Of a stretch of DNA of 64,000 bases, positions 49,301 to 61,300 are shown piece after piece; the stretch's first letter is position 1; each line of letters opens with the position of its first letter. The notes under the pieces are model-generated. The model ran no database searches. It had not been told where the DNA came from and was given only the letters and a program-made list of their open reading frames with translations. Origin of the DNA: Bugulina stolonifera (lineage: Eukaryota; Bryozoa; Gymnolaemata; Cheilostomatida; Bugulidae); assembly GCA_935421135.1 (NCBI GenBank), contig OW285196.1, positions 15,373,001 to 15,437,000 of the forward strand. The letters are read 5' to 3'. The position numbers and the translations under genes are program-made.

Positions 49301-52300
49301 CCGTTTACTCAGGAAATGCATGTAAGCTATTTGCAGAGATACACAACATGAAGAAACTTGCTTGATATCTATACCCTTATAACGGACTCCCACTGCTTGA
49401 TGTCTATACCCTTATAATGGACTCCCACTGCTTGATGTCTATACCCTTATAATGGACTCCCACTGCATAATTAACATAGGACAATTATTGGTAGAATCAT
49501 AGTGTTATTCACATTAAAACCATTTGTATGTGGCTACATTATATGAGTCATTGTTTCCACTTATTCCTTCAGCTTGTTACTCGCCTGGAGACTGCCCAGC
49601 CAATCAAATTTGTCAAGATGGAATGTGTCAGAGAATCTGCCAATCGGAAGTTGACTGTGAAGGAGGGCAGGTCTGCCTGCATGGAGGCGTGTGTGGGTTC
49701 AGCTGTTCTTCCAGATATGGGTGTCCTTTTGGTACCAGATGTCTAAGTGGGAGATGCGAGAAACAGGTGGGGTGTTCTACTGTAATAGTGAATATTTGCT
49801 GGCAGACTCACCTACTAATGAAAAACTCACTGACCAATGGACTGACTCACTGACTAATGGACTGGCTCACTGACTAATGAACTGACTTACTGACTAATGA
49901 ACTGACTCATTGGCTAATGGACTGACCCACTGACTAATGGACTGACTCACTGACTAATGGACTGACTCACTGACTAATGGACTGACTCACTGACTAATGG
50001 ACTGACTCACTGACTAATGGACTGACTCACTAGCCAATGAACTGACTCACTAATCAATAGACTGACTGCTTCATTGTCCTTTGCTAATAACTACAATACA
50101 AACACATTATGTATGTTTCAATTGTTGTTTGTAAATCTTGTGTCATGATGTACTTCTCTGACATACTGGACACACTTTATGATAATATGATAGATAGTAT
50201 ATTGATTACTCATTCCAGTGCACTGTCTCTAAAGTGAAGAGCTCTGAGTGTGCAGACTCACTGCAGATATGCCTTCATGGAATCTGCAGATCTAAATCTA
50301 CTGACGCTACTGGTTGTGTAGCTGGAACGATACTGAGGAGTGGGGTCTGTGTTTCTGAATGTAACAAAGGTGAGGTCACAAATGATGTCTTTTAATTATT
50401 GATAACATTAATACCAGGCGTTGTATTGTCAAAACTTACAGCTTCTTTTTCTAGTAGTTCACATCGTTCAATTTGGTGATGTTTGGCTACTGTTTATGCT
50501 TGAAGTTTTCTATTCCAGACTCTGACTGTCTGGACATCTGTGTGGTTGGTGCCTGCAGTAGTTCCTGTAGCTCTACCAGACCCTGTCCATCTGAATACTC
50601 ATGTATGAGTGGCAGATGTTTTGCTGAGTGTGACGTCGGTGTGGAGAACGTCTGTGGGTTAGATGAGAAGTTCCAGTGTAGGATCGGTGTATCCAACTCT
50701 CTAGTAGGAACTGGTATCTGTGTGTACGAGACAGAGTATCCACCAATCAGCCATAAGGTAAGGTCAAGGTGAACATTTGATATATTCTGGTATACCATAA
50801 TATATAGGTTTAAAGTCGGCATGGCATCTGTTTCTCGTCACTCCTCCAGCAGTTCTGATTATGAGCTTCTCACCATCATTCAAGTGATTTTATATTTCAG
50901 GACTACTCTGACATTATTAAGGATATTAGCTGTGATTTAGTGAAGAGTGCCTACCAGCCAGTCAATAAAAAAGGTTGTGGACCAGATGGTGGTAAGGGGA
51001 TGGACAAACCAGATAGCCCTGGGTTCTTCGTAGACAACACGTTAGCCATGTCCTGTAGCTCAGATGAGGATTGTGGTCTTGACTCTCTCTACTGTACTAA
51101 TGGGTTCTGCTCCAACCTCTGTTACACCAACCATACAGGAGATTGTGGTGACCCTACCGTCTGTGGTATACCAGATGACAGCGCGTCTAGAGCTTGTCTT
51201 ATTAGGTTTGTCATGCTTATCATGTGATTGCACTTCTAAGTGTCATGTCGTCTAGTCTTTCTTCCATTACCATACCCCCAAGTAAAACTGCTTCAAGTAC
51301 CTGTTGTTACCTGCTAATTGCCATATCCATGATGATTTAGGTGTGACTCTAGTACTAAGAACTGTCCACCGAAGACAGCGTGTGATGTGAGAGACGGGGT
51401 GGATGTATGCGTGCCCCTACTCTACAAGAGCTGTCTAAAGCAGGAAGACTGTCTAGACTCTACAGGATCATATCTTTACTGTGATGAACTGAGCAGTACT
51501 TGTATACCATATGAAAATGTCGGTGAACCCTGCCTCTACCAGTCACAGTGTGGTAAGTACATTGATTGACCTACATATCTCAGTATCATTGTGGTGTACA
51601 CAGTAGATCATCTTTCTATTATTGATATGTGTAAATCAGTGATACCCATCGGCTACTCCAAATCATCGAGCAAATTGTCGCAAGTTGGTGCAAGGTATGT
51701 TGAACTGTGGATAAGAAGTATTGTGATATTTATGTTGTTATTCTTGTACAGGTCTGGGGACTTATTGTTCCAGAGTCTGTAGGAGATACACCTTTATTCT
51801 ACCAATACGTAAGTATATTCTATATTATACATTCATGTACCATACCAATACGTAAGTATATTCTATATTATACATTCATGTACCATACCAATACGTAAGT
51901 ATATTCTATATTATACATTCATGTACCATACCAATACGTAAGTATATTCTATATTATACATTCATGTACCATACCAATACGTAAGTATATTCTATATTAT
52001 ACATTCATGTACCATACCAATACGCACGTTTATTCTATATTATACATTCATGTACATCCAATGGAATCGTGATCAACTAAGTAATGAGGTCACAGAATTG
52101 TCATTTCCTGTTGTTGGGTAACCAGATAGCAACAGCTCTATTATTGCTGCTATTGAAGAAGAATGGTTGGTGTACAAAGTAGTCTATCAGACTGACACCA
52201 CAACATAAGGAGTATCTGTTCTAACTGGAATATATAAATATACATGTTGTCGTTGTTATATAACTTACATATCTACAGACAGAGAGAAATGTGAGTCCTA

Positions 52301-55300
52301 CAATATAGTAGGGTTAGTCTACAATGTAACCTATCAGAAATGTCATTGCCCGGCTAAAACAGTGTTATATGGTAACAGATGCCTCCCACTTAACGGCCTC
52401 GCTGATGGGTTCTTTGATGGTAAATATACAAATTTATACCTCTCTCATACGAGAGCTAATAACACCACGCGTATAATGTGTATTTTCTAGCCGTATGAAA
52501 GTTTCTGCTCACTTTACATGTATGAATGGTTGCTTACTATAACCTGTATTGTATCTTTACAATACGGTCTATATAATGTGTATTATGTTATATCGGATTT
52601 GATATAATATCATACAGTATACAAGTACTATCCATGTGTAAGCTGAGGTAGCCTTTACTAGACAACTTACTATTTAGTTTAGTTCTTTTCCCTGATTAAG
52701 CCTCAGTACCTTGTAGTGTGCTCCACTGATAATGAGTGTCCAAAGGAGGGCGTCTGTGTTGGTTTCCTGTGCCTGAAAAGGTGCACTGGTTACTGTTCTG
52801 AAGGCTACAACTGTGTTCAAGGAACATGCCAGCCTCTGTGTACAGTAAGTTTCTATGATCTTCATCTCTATAGGTCTGTGCTCTTTTGTTCTAGTTTGTG
52901 TTCTACAATCCCAGGTCAGGACGACTTTGGACATATTTGTTAGATGCTGCATCTGCTACAATGATAATAGTCCCGTATAAGAGCATAATATACAAATAAC
53001 ACTAGTACTTGTGGTAGCTATAGCTGGTGAGAAATTATACTATATTAATACGTTAGCAATCATCGTATTGTCATCTCGAAGACAGGATGGTTTCAAATGT
53101 CCAACTCTAAAGTGATGTTCTCATGTATTGTTTCATTAGAACATCAGAAGAAAAGTTGACGGCACCTTTGATAGTACACACAATCATACGTGTGTACTTG
53201 ATAGGGTAGTAGTTTGCTGTATATCATATAATAAAATGATTAATTTGTTGGCATTGGTTTTCTTCACTAGACAGACGACGAGTGTCCAGATGAAGTGACC
53301 TGTTCCTTTGGTTCCTGTACCCCAGTATGTGCAGACAACTCCCCAACAGATACATGTGGGAGTGGAGGGAAGTGTATTAGTGGTAGTTGTTATGAATATC
53401 CAGTATCTGATCCTACGAGATGTACAGATCAGGGTTTAGTCCATTATGAGCCAGAGGAGGTCTGTCTGTATCCATGTACTCTAGGTAAATATTTATATAT
53501 TGGGGTCTTAATTACATGTTTCTCAATTCTCTTGTCATTCAAATGGAGCTTCACTATTATTAATTTTATTGTGTATCACTATTACCAGATAGCGAGTGTC
53601 CACACTCAGCATGTGCTGGAGGTGTGTGTTCAACCACCTGCTCCAGGGCTAACCCTGACTGTGCAGAGGGTAGAGAGTGTGTGTCAGGCAGGTGTCACCT
53701 CAAGTGTCACCCCAGCTCTTCAGACTGTCCAGCTACGAATAGCTCTTGTATCAACTGGATATGCTCCTCCCCATGTGCAGTGAGTATTCCTTGTGACTGA
53801 CTGCCTGGCTGGCTGGCTGGCTGCCTGGCTGGCTGCCTGACTGACTGACTGACTGACTGACTGACTGACTGACTGACTGACTGACTGACTGACTGACTGA
53901 CTGACTGACTGACTGACTGACTGACTGACTTCCTGGCTGACTGCTTGGCTGACTCCCTGGCTGCCTGGCAAGCTATATTAATGTAGCATCATAATCTTTG
54001 TTGTGACGGGGCAAAAGGAAGACTATATAAATATTGTCACCTTGTTTATTTGTGTAAACATTTATTTTTTCATAAGCAAATCGCTTTCAGTATTCTAATA
54101 GTGGAAGCTGGTTGCATAGCCCTATGTGATCAAGCCTTCTCTCAAGCATTATGTCATGTACTGTACATGTATGTACATGGTCATCCATTTAAACCCAACA
54201 ATGTCAAGTCTATGATCCCATTAGTTCATGAAAATTTGTTTGCTCCAAATTGAAAACAATGTAACACCCAACTTCCTGTTGGTTAGAATGCAACACTGTT
54301 ATACTCGTAATCGAGTGTGTTTGAAGAGATCTGTATATCTGTAGAAAGAGAGTGATTGCACAGGGTACTCCACTTGTGTTAGAGGACATTGTGTAGAGCG
54401 TTGTGAGGTGGACTATGACTGCTCTCACTTTCTCAGCGGATGTCATGAGGGAGTCTGTACTCACAGGTGTACAGCAGCAGACGAATGTGTTCCAGGGTAA
54501 GATAACCACTGTTAGTAGTCATCCTAGTACATGATTGTACATACGAGTATAAGTAGCTTAGAAGAATATTTCTAACTTGGTTCAGTTTTAACTAACTTAC
54601 AGTTCTCATTTCTATGATAATTACTTCTTTCTAGATACGAATGTGATTTGAATGGAGAATTCCGGTGTACTGTGAAATGTTCATCTGACGCCCAGTGTTC
54701 AGTCTATCAAACATGTGACACTGAGAAAAGAGAATGTATTAGTTCAGTAGGCGTGGCTTGTACAGGAAATGAGGATTGTGGGAAGAACCACCTGCTCTAC
54801 TGTAGTCCAATCACAGGCAAGTGTGAACCAATGGACAAAGAAGGTGCCCCTTGTAAGACTCAAAATTGTGGTAAGTGCCATTTTTCTAGTCAATTAACGT
54901 TTGAAAATATTATGTTGTGAAACTTTGTAGATGAGAACATCCGTGTACATATAGGTGTACATATAGGTGTACATGTAGGTGTACATATAGGTGTACATAT
55001 AGGTGTACATATAGGTGTACATATAGGTGTACATATAGGTGTACATATAGGTGTACATATAGGTGTACATATAGGTGTACATATAGGTGTACATATAGGT
55101 GTACATGTAGGTGTACATGTAGGTGTACATGTAGGTGTACATGTAGGTGTACATGTAGGTGTACATATAGGTGTACATATAGGTGTACATATAGGTGTAC
55201 ATATAGGTGTACATATAGGTGTACATATAGGTGTACATATAGGTGTACATATAGGTGTACATATAGGTGTACATATAGGTGTACATGTAGGTGTACATGT

Positions 55301-58300
55301 AGGTGTACATGTAGGTGTACATGTAGGTGTACATGTAGGTGTACATATAGGTGTACATATAGGTGTACATATAGGTGTACATGTAGGTGTACATGTAGGT
55401 GTACATGTAGGTGTACATGTAGGTGTACATGTAGGTGTACATGTAGGTGTACATGTAGGTGTACATGTAGGTGTACATGTAGGTGTACATATAGGTGTAC
55501 ATATAGGTGTACATATAGGTGTACATGTAGGTGTACATGTAGGTGTACATGTAGGTGTACATGTAGGTGTACATGTAGGTGTACATGTAGGTGTACATGT
55601 AGGTGTACATGTAGGTGTACATGTAGGTGTACATGTAGGTGTACATGTAGGTGTACATGTAGGTGTACATGTAGGTGTACATGTAGGTGTACATGTAGGT
55701 GTACATGTAGGTGTACATGTAGGTGTACATGTAGGTGTACATGTAGGTGTACATGTAGGTGTACATGTAGGTGTACATGTAGGTGTACATGTAGGTGTAC
55801 ATGTAGGTGTACATGTAGGTGTACATGTAGGTGTACATGTAGGTGTACATGTAGGTGTACATGTAGGTGTACATGTAGGTGTATCTGCTAATTTATATTT
55901 ATATACCTGAGCTTGTCCTTTTCTCTTGGTTGTGCTTGAGAGCTCTAAATACGTGACTACCAGCTGCAGTCTTTGTTAGAAGTTCTGGTGCCATTCCAAA
56001 TACCTGGTTACTTTACATATTTACTGCTAGCTGATTAACTGATGTGCAAATAATACAGCCATGGGCTTTATTTTATAACTACACCTAACTCATCACTACA
56101 GGTCTAAACGAAGTGTGTACTAGTAAGAGAGAGTGTGAGCTAAGAGTTGACTGGAATGGAAGTCCAACTGTCCATCCAGATAAAGCTCCTGGTACTATCA
56201 AAAAGAGGAGTGCTCCAAATGAAGGTTAGTGATGGAGCAGAAAGAGACCGTATAACAAATATTTACCAAAAATTAACCAAAAATAAGTTCCTTGTTTTAT
56301 TCCCTAGTCATTAAACACTCACAGGACTCTGGTCATACTAATATGTACATGTTACTCTTATATTATAATAGACGTCGTATTTACATCTACATTTATATGT
56401 TGGTAAGAAATAGTCTATCATTAAACCACTGCTGTCGCACCATTCAATATTTGCAAATAATATAGTTCATATTATTTCATTAAGATTGATGTGCCGTTTG
56501 TCTTTGTAAACCTAGTGGCAGCCAGGATAAACACATTTGAATATTGACTATTATGACCTCCAGTCAGTATTGAGAACATAGGTAGGCTACAGCATGAAAT
56601 AGCCAAGTAATCTTACTGAGTCACTGTCATTCTATAAATAGCTCTTGTGTACAGCGATTAACAAGAAAGTTACAGGCAATGCCCGCAATGAGTTGCAGGC
56701 ACTATGGCTATCTCTGTGGCACAGTTTATATTAACTGCTTGAGTGCTTCCAAAATTCCCAAAATACATACGTAAGCTACAAATTGAAGGAGAGGGTTTTC
56801 TTGGCAGCAGCTAGGTTTCCAAACACAAGCAACACATCAATCTTACTGAAATAGGATGAACAATACTATTTTGCAAATATTGAATAGTGCGACAGTAGTG
56901 TTTTAACTACTTTACTACTTGTAGATTGCCGAATCGACTCTGAGTGTCGAGAAGAAGATGAGATCTGCATCAGTAACCATTGCTACTCTACAGCAGACGG
57001 TGGGGAAGGTAAGAAACATCTGTTGCTTGTACGATATTCGTTTCGTCAATATATGCAATTATGTAATATGGTTATATAAAATGGTTATATAATACAATTA
57101 TGTAATGCGTCATGAAGCAAAACATCCATAATCTGATGAACTAACAACTCCTTTAAAGATTGTCTGTTATATTTATTGTTGTCTGAAGTATTTAACTTTG
57201 TGAAGAATGGCACTGTGTAGACTTTTTAATATTTGACAGCCTTTGGGGGATGTGCTGTGGATGACCCACTTCCCCAGCGTCTGGTCTCTTCTGACGGCCT
57301 TCAGATGTTAACTTGTGAGTCGAGTGCAGACTGTGATTCTAACCAGCTCTGTGTTGACTGCGTCTGTGCAGCTAAATGTATGAGTAACAAAGATTGTACA
57401 GATTTCCAGGTGAGTGAGAGAGATTGTACAGATTTCCAGGTGAGTTAGAGAAATTGTACAGATTTCCAGGTGAGTCAGAGAGATTGTACAGATTTCCAGG
57501 TGAGTGGGATACACTGTACATATTCTAGTCGAACTTATTCTGTTTTGTGCTTTTACAGAAATGTTTTGAAGGCATGTGTATGGAGAGATGCTCTTTGGAA
57601 GGCAACTGCAACTCTCTTACAGACGTCTGTGTTGACGGGTTGTGTAGAGATCAGTGTAATGAAGGTAGGTGGTGTTGATGGGTTGTGTAGAGATCAGTGT
57701 AATGAAGGTAGATGACAGCTGGTTATTGCTATTTAGAAGTTTCATAGTGAAAACATAAACTTTTACAGCGAATCCCATTGACCTATAGAATGATGTCAAG
57801 TGAAGTTTAGCAGTAGCTCACTGTGTATTACTCCTCCTTTAGATTCTAATGAAGATCTGGCTTACGGTTCGTGCTCTGGAGGAGTTATCAACCCTATCTG
57901 CCATGCCGCTGCACCCTGTCCTCCAGGTTATATCTGTGAAAAATACGTCTGCGAGAAGTTGTGTAATGATGTAGATGATTGTGCTCAGAGACAAGTGTGT
58001 GGACTCTCTACTTGTACTACTGAGTGTTCAGTAAGTGTGGACCTTTCACCTTTATTAGTCAGTTGACAGTGACGGTGCGTATTTTCTACATTGTGTTCTT
58101 GTTTTCAACTTGTTCTTATCATTTTAACAGGATGTAGATTCTACAAACTGTGTAAATGGAACCAAAGTAAACACTTGTTATTCTCACCTAGACTGTGGAC
58201 TTAACAGATACTGTATACTTGGAGTCTGTTCTCCAAAGTGTACCTGTGAGAGAAATGGAAACTGTGATGGTAAGTCTTTAGTGCTTGTATCTGTTGGAAT

Positions 58301-61300
58301 TGGATGCCAGGAGGCAAGGCTATATTATTGGACAGTGCAGGCTAGCCTTCTCATTCACATTTATTTAGGTGGTTGTAGACTAGTCTAGTACTCGACTCGC
58401 TATTATGTGGTTAGTTAGGTATTAGCGCTATGTTGGCTTAGATGTGAGAACATTCCAGTTCTGTATCACAGAATCTTCGAAACTTATACTTTACCATGTC
58501 ATTCCACAACAGAATTTTATCATTGGGAGTCGTGGAGTTGACCTATGTAAAGTTTCTCTTCAGACATTAAGCTGTTCTTTATTTGTAGTGTCCCCGTGTG
58601 ACACGATTGGCTGGTTATGTGACGCTCAGACTGGTGGTTGTGTACCTAAGGTTATTGAAGAGAAAGTCACAGAGGAAGAAATTATAGGCACTGGATGTCA
58701 GGTTGGTTGAATTAGTTAGTTATTGATTCTATCAATAGGTTAGCGAGTCTCCTCAAATGCTTTCACTGACTTCCTTTTTATTATTTGAGAACTCTAACAT
58801 GTACATTGTAATTGTTATGTTATCGTTGCAGGCTGCCAGAGACTGTAAGCATTACAACTTATACTGTAACCTTGACACTCAGCAGTGTGTTCCAGTCAGA
58901 CCCGTTTCAGGAGGTGCCACCTGTAATCAGCAAACGGACGTCTCTTTCTGTGGTAAGAATGTGTCCTTGAAGTTTATATCATGAGCGGTTTTAGGTAGTC
59001 TATGCCAATTCCATCAATCAATGGTGATGAATTATGATTTCATTCTCTAGTTGACTTTTTGAGAATCTGATCATCCAACTCTGAGAATTCTATGAGAAAA
59101 TCTGAGAATGGAGGGAAAGTTTTTCAAACCAGCCATTTCTATCATTGCTATAAGAATGAGTGACTGCATGTGCTGCTAGTAGTTAACAGTTCCGGTGCTG
59201 TGTTCTAATTGTTTGGGTAAAAGCTAGTATGTTTTGGTCATCATTTTGGGTGCAGAACTTCCCCTTCGTCTCATTGTACAGTTTTCCTTCTGGTATATAG
59301 TCATTGTTTTATGTACTTCTTCAACTGAATTATGTACAAGTAGTAGTTGCTGCTCAACTGTTAGCATACAGTTATGATTGGCACATTAATGTACATGTAG
59401 TTAAATCTGAAACTTTTCAGGCGTTAATGGAGAATGTGTAGAAGGAAGCTGTGACTGTATTAGGAACGGAGCTGGTGAATGTATTGGTTCACCTCCACAG
59501 CCTTGTAATAAACAACTAGAGGGGGATGCCTCCTGTTCACATGGCCAGGTGTGCGACTCTGCATATGATTGGTGCGTCTGTCCAAAGGGTTCCGTCATTC
59601 TGGGAGAGGACTGTGTGGAGGTTATTCCGTACTATAAAGGTCTCGACTACTTCGGAAGTAAGTTCTAACCCCAGTTATACATGTATATAGATCTGTGATG
59701 GCATAAGTCCTAGTTATAACTTATGTGGTAGGTGTGGTTATATACAGAGTAAGTGTGGTTATGTACAGAGTAGGTGTGGTTGTACACAGAGGAGGTATGG
59801 TTGTACACAGAGTAGGTATGGTCATGTACGGAGTAGGTGCGGTTATATAATACTCAGATATATCTATACTTTACAGTGTGCTACAGCCACACTCAGTGTC
59901 CAATAGCTGCGTCGTGTATGGCTGGTAACTGCTACCCTCACTGTACTGAGAACTGCAATGATTACCCTGGGCTCCGGTGTTATGCAGGTAAATATGCCAT
60001 TGACTATTCCTTAAACTTATCTGCAGGTCTAATCACTTTACACCATCGGTTACTGTCTGCTGCTGAGGGTAGTCCCAACTTCTCTCACCATTTCATTCTA
60101 ACACAGTATAAGATAACCAGATTGCTTAGGTTTATGTAAGGCTAATCGGGGCACCTGTCATTGCAGGTCATTGCATGATGCCATGTACTGTGACATCAGA
60201 CTGTGACAGGAGCCAGTACTGCTCTTCTGAAGGCATCTGTCTACAGAAATGTGTGGAAGGCGGCGGCCAATGTGGGCGCAACCAGTATTGCATTAACGGA
60301 GAGTGCCAGCAGAACTGTTACTCAGACTATGATTGTGAAGTTGGGAGTGTGTGTGCTAATCGCATCTGCGTAAAGTCATGTGTATTTGGTGAGATATGGT
60401 TCAGCACTACTATAGATTTTGGTACTTGATGTGCTCTTCTGTACTAAACATGCATCTCGGCGATTTTTTGTATTCTCGTGTACAAAGTATTCACTGTTTA
60501 CAATTGGCTGCCACCATGGCTACAAAAGGTCAATAGGGCGCAGTGTTATTTAAATAAACACAATTTTTACAATTTTTGCTCCATTGTGTGAGCTCACGAC
60601 TTCTTCAGTGACTGTAATGAAGTCAAGACTCACTGCTAGAACAGTTACATTACCACACCTTACCAACTCTTTACTAATACTCACAATTCTTACTACACAC
60701 CCACAGATGTTGATTGCCCCAAAGTTTGTGTTCACGGACTGTGTGGAGGTTCATGCACATCCCATACCGATTGTAAGACTGGTACTTCCTGCCAGAATGG
60801 AAAGTGTGTCCAAAAATGTACTGTGGCTAAGAACTGTGCTGCTACTCAAGTCTGTCTTCAAGGTTACTGTGCGAGTGATTGCTCGGTAAGCTTTGGTTAT
60901 TTAGAATAAGAAAATTGTTTGAACTCTTAAGATGTTATCTCTTACTTTACTTTCTTTTAAACTGTTAATTGAATACCTAAGGTATTGTGAGAGGTTAAGT
61001 CCAACTCTCTGTAATTATTTCGTGTAGTCGATGTTTGCCCACACTGCACGGCACAGCTGATAGGGTAAATCTTTAGCTGTAGTATGTCTGTTTTCATACA
61101 GTCTAATATATTTTTCAGCCAAAAGAAGATGGCTGCCGTGAAAGTTGTACTGACAGTACTCAGTGCGCACAAGGCCTTACTTGTACTCATGGAATATGTT
61201 CAGCTCCTTGTTCAATGAAATCAGACTGTGGGGATGGATTTCTCTGTGATGATGGTGAGATTGAAGCATCTACTCAATGTATATTGTACACTGTTGGTCA

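Larger units (their letters stand above)
48933..54870 (+). other. Exons 35-47: EB-like cysteine-rich modules, cluster B
   Basis: Exons 48933-49139, 49573-49766, 50219-50369, 50519-50757, 50901-51205, 51341-51552, 51752-51808, 52279-52419, 52717-52844, 53271-53484, 53589-53779, 54345-54496 and 54635-54870. Same cysteine grammar as cluster A. Exon 36 shows it best: three consecutive modules of about 20 residues. Exon 41 is only 57 nt. Confidence 0.75.

Noticed and set aside
53720..53971. Ser/Gln/Val-rich minus-strand frame
   Set aside because: GACT microsatellite read in one frame.
54894..55874. 326-residue Met-Tyr-Thr-Tyr frame
   Set aside because: A 12-bp microsatellite-like array; no start context or flanking coding sequence.
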